A program made the translations under genes and the position numbers. Source: Vicinamibacterales bacterium (GTDB lineage: Bacteria; Acidobacteriota; Vicinamibacteria; Vicinamibacterales; 2-12-FULL-66-21). Taken from it: 64,000 bases of DNA. The notes below the pieces were generated by a model. That model was not told where the DNA came from. It did no database searches and saw nothing but the letters and a program-made list of their open reading frames with translations. Positions within the stretch are counted from its first letter, which is position 1, and the number at the start of each line of letters is the position of its first letter. The stretch is taken from NCBI GenBank assembly GCA_036496585.1, contig DASXLB010000021.1, positions 1 through 64,000 of the forward strand. The letters run 5' to 3'. Shown piece by piece: positions 34,529 through 43,386 of the stretch.

Positions 34529-36756
34529 GCGCGGCGGCCCGCAGGCCGGATGCCGCCGAAATCGCGGCGCGGCTCGCGCCGCTCGCTCACGCCGAGCGTC
34601 TCGAGGCGGCGCGCGACATCTGCGCGGCGATCGATCCGCCGTTCGCGCGGCGGCTCGCCGACGCGGTGCTCGAACAGGTCACCGCCGCTGACGGCCCGCC
34701 GCAGGCGGCGGTCGACGCGTGGCTGACCGGCCTGCCGGCGTCAGCAACGGTCAGCTATCTGCGCGCCACGTGCGCCGCGCTCACCGGACAGCACGATCGA
34801 GCGGTTCGCCACTGGAGCGAATTCTTCCAGCGCGCCACAGACGCGGATCCGTTCCTGGCGGCCGAATACGCCCGATCGCAGGCAGCGGTGGGGGATTGGG
34901 GCGGCGCGGCCTGTCAGCTGCGGCGGGCCCTCGACACCCACCCGTCGTACACCTTTTTCGCGCGAACCCAGGCCATCGTCCGCGAGGTGACGGCCCACCA
35001 ACCGCGTGCTGTGCGGCAGGCGCGTATCGCCGTGCTCGGCAGCACGACCACGGGCCTGCTGATCCCGATCCTGCGCGCGCTCTGCGTGCGCGACCGGATC
35101 TCGGCCGAATTCCACGAGGGGGCGTTCGGCGCGTTCCGGCAGGAGATTCTTGAACCCGCTGAAGGACTGGCGGCTTTCAGGCCGACCATCGTGGTGATCG
35201 CACCCCACTGGCGCGACCTCAACCTCGCGGCGATCGCGGCAGACGATTCTGCCGCCGCAGCCGTGCCGGCGGTCGTGGACGAATACCGGGCTCTCTGGTC
35301 CCGTCTCCACGGCGCGTTCGACTGCCATGTCGTGCAGCATCTCTTCGACCTGCCGTCGGCCGACAGTGCCGGCCTGCTCTCGACGCACCTGGCGGGAGGA
35401 CGGGCGCGCCTTATCCAGCGCGTCAATCTCGCGCTCGCCGAGGCCGCGCCGGCCGGCGTGTCGATGCTCGACACGGGTCTGGTCGCGCGGCGAGTGGGTG
35501 CTGAACGCTGGTCCAATCCGCGGTTGTGGTACCTGGCGCGCCAGCATCCGTCAGCGGAAGCGCTGCCGGAGCTTGCCGAGGAGCAGATGGCCCATGTCCG
35601 GGGTGCCCTCGGACTCTCGCGGAAGGTCGTGGTCTGCGATCTCGACAACACGCTCTGGAAGGGGATCGTCGGCGAGGATGGTCTGGCGGGCATCCGGATT
35701 GGACCGGGCTCGGCCGAAGGGGATGCTTACGCGGACCTGCAGAGATACCTGCGTGAGCTGAAAGACCGCGGCATCGTCCTCGCGGTGTGCTCGAAGAACG
35801 ACGCCGCGGATGCCCGGGCGCCGTTCCTCGAGAAGCGCGGCATGATCCTCGGCATCGACGACTTCACCGTATTCCTGGCGAACTGGGAGGACAAGGCCAC
35901 CAACCTGCGTCGTATCGCCTCCGAGATCGGCGTCGGCCTCGACAGTCTGGTATTCCTCGACGACAACCCGTTCGAGCGCGCCTGGGTGCGCGAGCAGCTT
36001 CCGGAGGTCGCGGTCCCCGAGCTGGGCGCGTCGGTGTTCGGATACGTGACGGCGCTCGACGCCGGCCGCTACTTTCCCGTGCTGGCGTGGTCTGCCGAGG
36101 ATCGCCGGCGTAGTGAATCGTACCGCGCCGAACAGGCGCGGCAGGAAGAGCGTGGCGCCGCCGGCAGCATGGAGGAGTTCCTGGCGGGTCTGCACATGCG
36201 CGCCTCGTGCGAACCGGTCCACGACGCCAACATCGACAGGGTCACCCAGCTCACCAACAAGACGAACCAGTTCAATCTGACAACCCGACGCCGCACGCAC
36301 GCCGAGGTGCGGCAGATCGCCGCGGCAGGGTGGACGGGTGTGGTCACTCTGGCGGACCGGTTCGGCGACTACGGCACTATCGGCGCGATTTTCGCGACGC
36401 CGGGCGAGTCGGGCTGCTGGGAGATCGACACGTGGCTGATGAGCTGTCGGGTGCTGCGCCGCGACGTCGAACGGTTCATGCTGGATCGTGTCATCGACGC
36501 CGCCAAAGCCGCGGGCGTGTCACGCCTCCGCGGCCGGTATATCCGAACCGAGAAGAACGGGCTGGTTGCGGATCTCTATCCCCGACTGGGATTCGAAAGC
36601 GTAGATGTCAGCGGTGACGGTGCGACCTATGAGCTCCTGCTGGCTGGTGTGACGGCACCGCTCGGAGGCGCCATCGCGCACGTCGGAGCCGAACTTGCGG
36701 CCGACAGCGCGGCTGACCCGAAGAGCACCGCCGCGCCCTTGCGAGGCGCGCGCTAG
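34525..36756 (+). CDS. HAD-IIIC family FkbH-like protein with C-terminal GNAT-like domain
   Basis: The 743-residue protein has an N-terminal helical/SGNH-like region (ARIAVLGSTTTGLLIPILRA). A HAD phosphatase-like domain follows with the nucleophile motif VVVCDLDNTLWKGIVGEDG (about 365-383), VCSKNDAADARAPFLEKRG and FLDDNPFERAWVREQLPEV. The C-terminal acetyltransferase-like region ends with LRGRYIRTEKNGLVADLYPR. FkbH proteins load a glyceryl unit from 1,3-bisphosphoglycerate onto an acyl carrier protein; the ACP-like gene in this operon fits that role. The N-terminal extension of some 350 residues is typical of FkbH/IIIC fusions. Its TAG stop shares the CTAG palindrome with the stop of the convergent GT2 gene. 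Confidence 0.87.
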   Translation: MSAAARRPDAAEIAARLAPLAHAERLEAARDICAAIDPPFARRLADAVLEQVTAADGPPQAAVDAWLTGLPASATVSYLRATCAALTGQHDRAVRHWSEFFQRATDADPFLAAEYARSQAAVGDWGGAACQLRRALDTHPSYTFFARTQAIVREVTAHQPRAVRQARIAVLGSTTTGLLIPILRALCVRDRISAEFHEGAFGAFRQEILEPAEGLAAFRPTIVVIAPHWRDLNLAAIAADDSAAAAVPAVVDEYRALWSRLHGAFDCHVVQHLFDLPSADSAGLLSTHLAGGRARLIQRVNLALAEAAPAGVSMLDTGLVARRVGAERWSNPRLWYLARQHPSAEALPELAEEQMAHVRGALGLSRKVVVCDLDNTLWKGIVGEDGLAGIRIGPGSAEGDAYADLQRYLRELKDRGIVLAVCSKNDAADARAPFLEKRGMILGIDDFTVFLANWEDKATNLRRIASEIGVGLDSLVFLDDNPFERAWVREQLPEVAVPELGASVFGYVTALDAGRYFPVLAWSAEDRRRSESYRAEQARQEERGAAGSMEEFLAGLHMRASCEPVHDANIDRVTQLTNKTNQFNLTTRRRTHAEVRQIAAAGWTGVVTLADRFGDYGTIGAIFATPGESGCWEIDTWLMSCRVLRRDVERFMLDRVIDAAKAAGVSRLRGRYIRTEKNGLVADLYPRLGFESVDVSGDGATYELLLAGVTAPLGGAIAHVGAELAADSAADPKSTAAPLRGAR

Positions 36757-37700
36757 CTCACCGGTTTCCTGCTGACGCCCTTCAGCTTTCGCATCTGCTT
36801 CAGCACGCGGGGCGACCATCGCGCGAGGACACGTGCGATCGCGAGAGCGGCGCCTCCGCGCCGCGCGTGCAGGGCGGACAGATGTGCCCGCGCCGCCTCG
36901 AAGTCTGACGCATCGAGCGCCATGCCGGCCTCGGCGGCCAGCAGCTCGGCTTCGAAGCGCGTGGTCTGCGCCTCGAGGACCGCCAGCTCGTAGGGGCGTC
37001 CCGCCAGCGCGGCGCGCAGCTTCCTATACACGGTGAGGATGCCGCGCAGCATGCGCGCGTGGTCGGCCGACAAGCTCTCGGGCCGCACTCGGTAGCGGCC
37101 GAGCGGCCGATCGTTGCGGACGAAGCGGAAGCCGGCGAGCGCGGCGCGCAGCCAGAAGTCGTAGTCCTCGTTGCTGCGCATCGACTCGTCGAACGCGCCG
37201 ATCGCCGCGTAGACGTCCCGGCGCATCACCGACATGATGAAGATCGACCATTCGTCGGCGATGATCGACGCCAGGTTCGGTTCCGGACGGCTGTCGGGGC
37301 ACGGGCGCGCCGGCTGACCGTCACTGACGCCGCCGAGATACCAGGCATTGCCGGTGACGATCGCCACACCGGGATCCGATCGCAGCACGTCCATCTGCGC
37401 GGCCAGGAAGTCCGGCTCCCAGAGGTCGTCGCTGTCCAGCAGCGCGAAGTACTCGCCTCGCGCCGCACGCATGGCGGTGTTGCGCGCCCCCGCGAGTCCG
37501 CGGTTCGCCTGGCGGACCAGCCTTACCCGTCGGTCGGAGCCGGCGACAGACGTCACGGCCGCCGCGGTGCCGTCATCGGAGCCATCGTCCACGACGATCA
37601 CTTCGAAGTCGTCGAACGTCTGCGACAGCGCCGAGCCGAGCGCCGCGCCGACGAACGGCTCGACGTTGAAGGCCGGCATGATGACGCTGACGGTGGTCAC
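36753..37700 (-). CDS. Glycosyltransferase family 2
   Basis: From the GTG at 37700 the protein is 315 residues: MTTVSVIMPAFNVEPFVGAA, VIVVDDGSDDGT, NRGLAGARNTAMRAARG and LLDSDDLWEPDF. The SNEDYDFWLRAALAG block marks it as a close paralog of the GT2 at 28483-29445. The frame extends upstream but coding signal and family similarity begin here; the GTG overlaps the preceding stop (GTGA). It is the last gene of the large minus-strand core cluster and meets fkbH convergently, their stops overlapping by 4 nt, with no room for a terminator. Confidence 0.86.
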   Translation of the reverse strand: MTTVSVIMPAFNVEPFVGAALGSALSQTFDDFEVIVVDDGSDDGTAAAVTSVAGSDRRVRLVRQANRGLAGARNTAMRAARGEYFALLDSDDLWEPDFLAAQMDVLRSDPGVAIVTGNAWYLGGVSDGQPARPCPDSRPEPNLASIIADEWSIFIMSVMRRDVYAAIGAFDESMRSNEDYDFWLRAALAGFRFVRNDRPLGRYRVRPESLSADHARMLRGILTVYRKLRAALAGRPYELAVLEAQTTRFEAELLAAEAGMALDASDFEAARAHLSALHARRGGAALAIARVLARWSPRVLKQMRKLKGVSRKPVS

Positions 37701-38821
37701 CGCCAGACCTCGCGGCCGCGCCTGAGCGCGGCCAGCCCGGCGATCGCCGACAGGTTCAGCATCACGAAGGTGAGCGCCACCCGGCTGAACCGCTCGCGCG
37801 CATGGAGCATTCCGCCCGAGATCGCCAGTCCGTACACCAGCATCTGCACGCCGAGCGCTGCCGTGAACGGCAGGTTCCCGTGCGCCAGGCCCAGGCTGGC
37901 GCCAAGCAGGGCGAGCAGCGCCCATGGAACGATCAGCCGGCCGACCTTGTGCGACACGTACTGCAGCCACACCGGATTGGCGAAGGGCAGAAGCAGCCGC
38001 GGCTCCTGGGCGAGAATCTGGTAGTTGCCTGCCAGGGTGCGCTTCTTGCGGCGCGCTTCGTCGGCGGTGTCGGTCGAGGCGCGATCGTACGCCACCGCCC
38101 GATCGTCGAAGACGATGCGGCAGCCGTTGAGAACCGCGCGCATCGGCGCCAGCACGTCGTCGAGCAGCGTCGTCTCCGGCAGGGGACTCCAGCAGGCGCG
38201 GCGCAGGGCGTAGATCGCACCGGTCGCACCGAGGGTGGACCACACCCGGCTCTCATTCCGGCGCAGCCACTTCTCGTATCTCCAGTAGAGGCCGACGCCC
38301 TCGCCCGCCTCGGTGTCGGGCGTCTCCAGCTCGCAGTCGAGGACCAGCTCGCCGGTCGCGCCGCCGACGCCCGGATCCGAGAAGTTCTCGACGAGCGCCG
38401 TCAGGGCGCCCGGCGCAAACCGCTGCCGCGCGTCGGCAAAGACCAGGACCTCGCCGGCTGCCTTCCCCACGCCGGCGTTGAGCGCGGCAGGCTTTCCCCC
38501 GGAGGGCAGCTCGATCAGGGTTACCGCCGGACCGAATCGGCGCAGCGCCGCGGCCGGATCGTCCGTGGATCCGTCCGAGACGACGATGATCTGGATCGGG
38601 CCGGGATAGCGCTGCGCGATCAGATTCTCGACGCGCGCGGCAAGCCGTGGCGCTTCGTTACGAGCTGCGATGACGACCGAAATCGCCGGCCAGTTGCCGT
38701 CGGCGAACGGCGCCCGGCGTGGGCGCCGTTCCGCGACACGCGCCCAGAGCGCGAGCAGGACCGGGTAGCCGGCATAGACGTAGGCCACGAGGGCCGCCGA
38801 AATCCAGAACACCACGAGCAT
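37697..38821 (-). CDS. Membrane-bound glycosyltransferase family 2
   Basis: The 374-residue protein has an N-terminal membrane helix (MLVVFWISAALVAYVYAGYP) and a GT-A domain (AISVVIAARNEAPRLAARVE, IIVVSDGSTDD, GKPAALNAGVGKAAGEVLVFADARQRF). A TTLLDDVLAPMRAVLNG acceptor segment, with RRKKRTLAGNYQ as the likely QxxRW-like region, precedes three C-terminal helices. This is the layout of processive or polyprenyl-linked GT2 enzymes such as poly-GlcNAc synthases. The gene overlaps the next GT2 by 4 nt and lies 24 nt after the UDP-sugar dehydrogenase. Confidence 0.85.
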   Translation of the reverse strand: MLVVFWISAALVAYVYAGYPVLLALWARVAERRPRRAPFADGNWPAISVVIAARNEAPRLAARVENLIAQRYPGPIQIIVVSDGSTDDPAAALRRFGPAVTLIELPSGGKPAALNAGVGKAAGEVLVFADARQRFAPGALTALVENFSDPGVGGATGELVLDCELETPDTEAGEGVGLYWRYEKWLRRNESRVWSTLGATGAIYALRRACWSPLPETTLLDDVLAPMRAVLNGCRIVFDDRAVAYDRASTDTADEARRKKRTLAGNYQILAQEPRLLLPFANPVWLQYVSHKVGRLIVPWALLALLGASLGLAHGNLPFTAALGVQMLVYGLAISGGMLHARERFSRVALTFVMLNLSAIAGLAALRRGREVWR

Positions 38822-38845
38822 GGAACATCGGCGGCGCGCCGTACG

Positions 38846-40210
38846 TCAGGCGACGACCTTCCCCTCCGGAGCGTGTGCGGCCTGGGGCGAGCCAAGCCGG
38901 AAGACATGTGAATGCCGCGTCTTGATGGCGTTGCGCGTGTCGACGATCAGATCGGCTTCGTCGACGAGCGCCTGATAGTCGAACACCTTGTGATCAGTGA
39001 CGATCACGACGCAGTCGTACTGCCGGATTTGTCCCCGGACCAGGTCGACGGCGGTGATATCGTGGCCGCCCGGCCACTCGCGGCCGTGCACCACCGGAAC
39101 ATACGGGTCGGCGTAGGACACCTTTGCGCCGCGAGCGAACAGCAGCCCGAGGACGTCCATCGCGGGCGATTCGCGCATGTCGTCGATGTCGCGCTTGTAG
39201 GCGACACCCGCCACGAGTACGTTCGAGCCGTTCACTGCTTTGCGTCGTGTATTCAAGGCCTCTGCCACCTTGTCGACGACGTAGTGAGGCATGCCGCCGT
39301 TGATGTGGCCGGCGAGTTCGATGAATCGCGGATCGAAGCCGGTTTGCTTGGCCTTCCACGACAGATAGAACGGGTCGATCGGAATGCAGTGGCCCCCGAG
39401 GCCCGGCCCGGGATAGAACGCCATGAACCCGAACGGCTTGGTCCTCGCCGCGTCGACGACTTCCCAGACGTCGATGTTCATGCGATCGCACATCAGCGCC
39501 AGCTCGTTGACCAGGCCGATGTTGACCGCCCGGAACGTGTTCTCGAGCAACTTGACCATCTCGGCGACGCGAGTGGAGCTGACCGGCACGATCGTCTGAA
39601 TCGCTGTTCCGTAGAGCTCCGCGGCCAACATCGAGCAGTTGGGCGTGAAGCCGCCAACCACCTTCGGCACGTTGTGCGTCTGGAACGTCGGGTTGCCGGG
39701 ATCGACGCGCTCGGGGGAGAACGCCAGGAAGAAGTCGACCCCCGCCTTCAGACCGGTCGCCTCGAGCATCGGCTGCACGACTTCGTCGGTGGTGCCGGGA
39801 TAGGTGGTCGATTCGAGCACGATGAGCATGCCCGGATGGAGGTGCTTGGCGATGCCTTCGACCGCCGAGACGATGTAGGACATGTCCGGGTCCTTCGTCT
39901 TGCGCAGTGGCGTCGGCACGCAGATGTTGATCGTGTCGAGGTCCCTGACGACCGAGAAGTCGGTGGTCGCGTCGAGCAGCCCCTTGGCGTGCAGCGCCTG
40001 CACGTCGGCTGTGGAGACGTCGGGAATGTACGACCGGCCGTCGTTGACCGCCTGCACCTTGCGATCGTCGAGATCGATGCCCGTGGCATGGAACCCCGCC
40101 TTGGCGAGCTCGACCGCCAGCGGCAGTCCGACGTAGCCGAGTCCAACGACACCGGTGCGCGCACGGCGCGAACGGATCCTGTCACGAAGCATTTCCACTG
40201 ACGCAGCCAT
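38846..40210 (-). CDS. Nucleotide-sugar dehydrogenase (UDP-GlcNAc 6-dehydrogenase, WbpA/WecC-like)
   Basis: The ATG at 40210 has AGGAG 7 nt upstream and gives a 454-residue protein. Features: TGVVGLGYVGLPLAVELAKAG (NAD), ICVPTPLRKTKDPDMSYI, ESTTYPGTTDEVV, FSPERVDPGN, KLLENTFRAVNIGLVNELAL, and the catalytic cysteine in YPGPGLGGHCIPIDPFYLSW. The GGHCIPIDP form is typical of UDP-HexNAc dehydrogenases (WbpA/WecC), not AlgD. The product, a UDP-HexNAc uronic acid, would feed the same polymer as the AlgD product. Whether the substrate is UDP-GlcNAc or UDP-ManNAc cannot be told. Confidence 0.87.
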   Translation of the reverse strand: MAASVEMLRDRIRSRRARTGVVGLGYVGLPLAVELAKAGFHATGIDLDDRKVQAVNDGRSYIPDVSTADVQALHAKGLLDATTDFSVVRDLDTINICVPTPLRKTKDPDMSYIVSAVEGIAKHLHPGMLIVLESTTYPGTTDEVVQPMLEATGLKAGVDFFLAFSPERVDPGNPTFQTHNVPKVVGGFTPNCSMLAAELYGTAIQTIVPVSSTRVAEMVKLLENTFRAVNIGLVNELALMCDRMNIDVWEVVDAARTKPFGFMAFYPGPGLGGHCIPIDPFYLSWKAKQTGFDPRFIELAGHINGGMPHYVVDKVAEALNTRRKAVNGSNVLVAGVAYKRDIDDMRESPAMDVLGLLFARGAKVSYADPYVPVVHGREWPGGHDITAVDLVRGQIRQYDCVVIVTDHKVFDYQALVDEADLIVDTRNAIKTRHSHVFRLGSPQAAHAPEGKVVA

Positions 40211-40220
40211 CAACAAACTC

Positions 40221-41543
40221 CTAGGAAGGTGAAACCCCCAGCATAATCCGTTTCAGCCGCCGCCAGACGCCCTGGCGCGGCGCCAGGTCAAAGCGCGCTG
40301 GCGCGGCCGCCGTGGACGGATGCTCCGGTGAGGGGAAGGAGGTGCGGGCACGCATCAGACGATATTCTTCGGCAAGCACACGCCGCTGTTCGGCGAGTTC
40401 GTGTTCGCGCTGGCGCAGCAGCCGCTCGCGCTCGTCGAGCGCGACGGCACGCGCCGCCACCGCTTCACCGACCGCTCGAGACTCGGCCGCCGCGGCGCGC
40501 GCCACGGGACCAGCCACCATCGGCGCGCTGGCAGCCACCGGCGCCAGGGCAGCTGTCGCAGTCACCGGCGCCAGCGCCTGGGTCGCATTCGCCGGCGCCA
40601 GCGCCGCTGTCGCAGTCGCCGGCGTCAGCGCGGCTGTCGCAGTCATCGGCGTCGGCGCGGCTGTCGCAGCCACCGGCGCCAGCGCCGCTGTCGCCGGCGC
40701 CAGCGGCGTCGGTGCGGCCGCGGGCGAGGGCAGGACGCCAGTCGCTTCCAGTTCGACGAGCACGTCACGGATGGTGGGGACGTCGAAGGTCCGCCGCTCC
40801 TCCGCGTAGCCGAACACCAGCGCCGCGTCGCAGATCACGTTGATGATCCTCGGCACGCCGCGGCTCCGCGCGTGCACCAGGTCGGTGGCGTCGCGCGGGA
40901 ACTGCAGCGGCGGCCCCAGCGCGGCGCGGTGGAGCCGGTGGTTCACGTAGCGCCACGTCTCTTCCGGATCGAGCGGCGGCAGGTGATAGCTGACCGTAAT
41001 CCGCTGCCGCAGCTGTTCCAGCTCCGGCGCGGCCAGTTTGTCGCGCAGGTTCGGCTGGCCGACGAGCACGATCTGCAGCAGCTTCGACTTCTCGGTCTCG
41101 AGGTTGGAGAGCATCCGCAGCTCCTCGAGCGCCGCGAGGCTGAGATTCTGCGCTTCGTCGATCACCACCAGCACGTTGCGGCCGGCGAGCCGCTGGTCGA
41201 CGAGATACTGCGACAGATCGCGCAGCAGCAGCGGTTTGCTCCGCCCGGCCGGGTCGAGGCCGAAGTCGATCATGATCGTCTCGAGCAGCTCGCGCGGCTC
41301 GAGCATCGTGTTGACGATGCGGGCCACCGTGGTGCCGGGATCCACGTTGCGCAGCAGTGTCTGCAGCAGCGTGGTCTTGCCGGAGCCGATCTCGCCGGTA
41401 ATCACCATGAACCCGGCCTGGCTCTCGAGTCCGTAGCGCAGGTAGTCGAGCGCCTCCTGGTGGACGCGGCTCGGGTAGAGGTACTCCGGGTCGGGACTGA
41501 GCGCGAACGGCCGTTCGCGCAGCTGATAGAACCGTTCGTACAT
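40221..41543 (-). CDS. ExeA/GspA-like AAA ATPase, exosortase-system type (TIGR03015-like)
   Basis: The 440-residue protein begins MYERFYQLRERPFALSPDPE, the usual start of PEP-CTERM/exosortase-associated ATPases. Walker A is GEIGSGKTT (50-58) and Walker B VVIDEAQN (126-133). The AAA domain ends near residue 270. A low-complexity linker with six 9-residue repeats (287-340) follows, then a charged coiled-coil (DERERLLRQREHELAEQRR) and a basic tail. The family probably couples ATP use to assembly or secretion of EPS at the membrane. No C-terminal peptidoglycan-binding domain is seen, unlike GspA. Confidence 0.87.
   Translation of the reverse strand: MYERFYQLRERPFALSPDPEYLYPSRVHQEALDYLRYGLESQAGFMVITGEIGSGKTTLLQTLLRNVDPGTTVARIVNTMLEPRELLETIMIDFGLDPAGRSKPLLLRDLSQYLVDQRLAGRNVLVVIDEAQNLSLAALEELRMLSNLETEKSKLLQIVLVGQPNLRDKLAAPELEQLRQRITVSYHLPPLDPEETWRYVNHRLHRAALGPPLQFPRDATDLVHARSRGVPRIINVICDAALVFGYAEERRTFDVPTIRDVLVELEATGVLPSPAAAPTPLAPATAALAPVAATAAPTPMTATAALTPATATAALAPANATQALAPVTATAALAPVAASAPMVAGPVARAAAAESRAVGEAVAARAVALDERERLLRQREHELAEQRRVLAEEYRLMRARTSFPSPEHPSTAAAPARFDLAPRQGVWRRLKRIMLGVSPS
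40524..40685 (-). repeat. Six 27-bp tandem repeats within the ATPase gene
   Basis: Six consecutive 27-nt units encode ALAPVAATA, APTPMTATA, ALTPATATA, ALAPANATQ, ALAPVTATA and ALAPVAASA. The whole array stays in frame and is 162 nt long. Such repeats can vary in number between strains, changing linker length. Confidence 0.85.
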
Positions 41544-41546
41544 TGC

Positions 41547-42632
41547 TTAGAGTCCTCCGACCTCGGCGCGCGGGCGCCACGCGCCGAGCTTGCCGGCCGC
41601 AAGCGCCGTCACCGTCGCCGCGACCCTGTCCGGGTTGTGGCGAATCTTCCCCTGCGGGTGCTCCGACGCCAGCGGCACGCCGATCGCTCGCACGCCGAAC
41701 CGATCCAGCGCGCTCAACTCGAAGGCGCCAGTCACGATCGGCGCCGCGCGGCGGTCCTGGTAACGCGTCGCCAGCGGCTCGGGGACCGGCGAGGTGTTGT
41801 AGATCACGCAGTCGAACAGCTGTCGTCCGAGGTGCCGCTCGAGCGTCAACAGGTGATCGAGCACGCTGAAGTTGTCCGTTTCGCCCGCCTCGGTCATCAG
41901 ATTGGCGACCAGAATCCGCACGCCCCGCGAGGCGCAGATCGCGTCGGCCACCTGCGGCACCAGCAGCGGCGGCAGGATGCTCGTATACAGGCTGCCGGGC
42001 CCGACGACGACGGCGTCGGCCCGCGCGATGGCGTCGACGACCCTCGCCGACGGGAGCGGCTGCTGCGGCAGGAGACCGAGGCGCGCGATCGTGCCGCCGG
42101 CCCGTGCGATCGAGGTCTCGCCGCTCAACACCCGCCCGTCGCTGAACTCGGCGACCAGCGTCACGAGCTCCGAGGTCGCGGGCAGCACGACGCCACACGC
42201 CCCCAACATCCGCGACGCCGTCTCGACGGCGAGCGCAAAATCGTGCGTCACGTCGGCCAGCGCGGCCAGCATCAGGTTGCCGACGGCATGCCCCGTGAGG
42301 CCGTCGCCGCTGGCGAAGCGGTACTGGAACATTTCCGCCATCTGCGATTCGTCGTCGGCCAGCGCCGCGAGACAGTTGCGGATATCGCCCGGCGGCAGGA
42401 TGTTGAACTGCTCGCGCAGCCGTCCGGAGCTGCCGCCATCGTCAGACGTCGCGACAACGGCGACGAGACGGTCGCGGTTCGCCTCCGTGACGCCGTTGGG
42501 ATAGAGCAGCGGCCGGAGGCCGCGCAGGACGTTGGGCAGCCCGGTGCCCCCACCGACCGCGACGATTCGCGGTGTCCGGCTGGGGCGTGGCTCGAGACGC
42601 GGCACGGATGGAGCGGAGAGGCGCGACAACAC
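41547..42632 (-). CDS. yvcK: YvcK/CofD-like protein (gluconeogenesis factor family)
   Basis: The 361-residue protein starts (GTG) and after about 20 residues has IVAVGGGTGLPNVLRGL, VVATSDDGGSSGRLREQF, LPPGDIRNCLAALAD, GHAVGNLMLAAL, ADAVVVGPGSLYTSILPPLL and NLMTEAGETDNF, which define the family. YvcK proteins bind UDP-sugars and affect cell-wall precursor flow; their presence inside an EPS operon is notable. The gene shares one base with the preceding stop, and the ATPase gene follows after 4 nt. Confidence 0.86.
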   Translation of the reverse strand: MLSRLSAPSVPRLEPRPSRTPRIVAVGGGTGLPNVLRGLRPLLYPNGVTEANRDRLVAVVATSDDGGSSGRLREQFNILPPGDIRNCLAALADDESQMAEMFQYRFASGDGLTGHAVGNLMLAALADVTHDFALAVETASRMLGACGVVLPATSELVTLVAEFSDGRVLSGETSIARAGGTIARLGLLPQQPLPSARVVDAIARADAVVVGPGSLYTSILPPLLVPQVADAICASRGVRILVANLMTEAGETDNFSVLDHLLTLERHLGRQLFDCVIYNTSPVPEPLATRYQDRRAAPIVTGAFELSALDRFGVRAIGVPLASEHPQGKIRHNPDRVAATVTALAAGKLGAWRPRAEVGGL

Positions 42633-43381
42633 TACGCCACGTCCTCCTGCGCGCGCGCTGACTCGATCGCCGGCAGCACCTCTCGAACCGCCCGCTGGAA
42701 GTCTTCCGGGAAGTCGATCTCGATCCAGGGATAGCCGTTGGCGGCGACGGCCTGCAGGGGCCAGTGCTGGGCGAACTCACGGAACGCCTTCGGCGCCCAG
42801 TCGCGGAGGCCGCCGTCGGCGACGATCTGGTCGAGCACGCCGACCAGCGCCGGCGCGGTCGCCGGACCGAACTTCACGATGCCCAGGTTCTCGCCGTCGG
42901 CGTCGGCCGGATCCATCGTCTTGGACATGTCGACGACGAGCCCGTCGCGAACCGTGACCTTCATCTCTTCGTCGCCGTACGGCGTTTCGGAGAGCCGATC
43001 GCGATACTCAATGAGCAACGCGGCGTCATTGTGGGTAGCCAGCAACGCATCCAGCAGCGAAGGATGGAAGAGCACGTCACAATTCAGCACCACGAATCCC
43101 TCGTAGAGCAGAGCTCGTGCCGTCCACAATGAATAGAGACTGTTGGTTTCCAAGAACCGGAAATTTTCGACATACCGGACGCCTGGCCCCAAGCTCTGCC
43201 GTACACGATCGGCCTGGCAGCCGACCACGACCACGATGTCGTCGATACCGGCGCGCCGGAGCGCGCGGACCTGACGCTCGACGAGTGTCAGGCCGCCGGC
43301 GCGTACCAGGCACTTGGGCTTGTCGCCTGCTGTTCCATTCAGTCGCGAACCTCGGCCGGCGGCGAGAATGATTCCACGCAT
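42632..43381 (-). CDS. LicC-like nucleotidyltransferase (sugar-phosphate or phosphocholine/polyol cytidylyltransferase)
   Basis: The ATG at 43381 gives a 249-residue protein: MRGIILAAGRGSRLNGTAGD, KPKCLVRAGGLTLVERQVRAL and NSLYSLWTARALLYEGFVVL, with NCDVLFHP at the metal site and WIEIDFPEDFQRA at the end. The NSLYSLWxA motif is characteristic of the phosphocholine cytidylyltransferase-like (LicC) branch. It may make a CDP- or UDP-activated donor for the two CDP-glycerol-type transferases or for a polyol. The frame runs far upstream into the flippase gene, but the MRGIILAAG start is unambiguous. Confidence 0.82.
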   Translation of the reverse strand: MRGIILAAGRGSRLNGTAGDKPKCLVRAGGLTLVERQVRALRRAGIDDIVVVVGCQADRVRQSLGPGVRYVENFRFLETNSLYSLWTARALLYEGFVVLNCDVLFHPSLLDALLATHNDAALLIEYRDRLSETPYGDEEMKVTVRDGLVVDMSKTMDPADADGENLGIVKFGPATAPALVGVLDQIVADGGLRDWAPKAFREFAQHWPLQAVAANGYPWIEIDFPEDFQRAVREVLPAIESARAQEDVA

Positions 43382-43386
43382 ATAGA

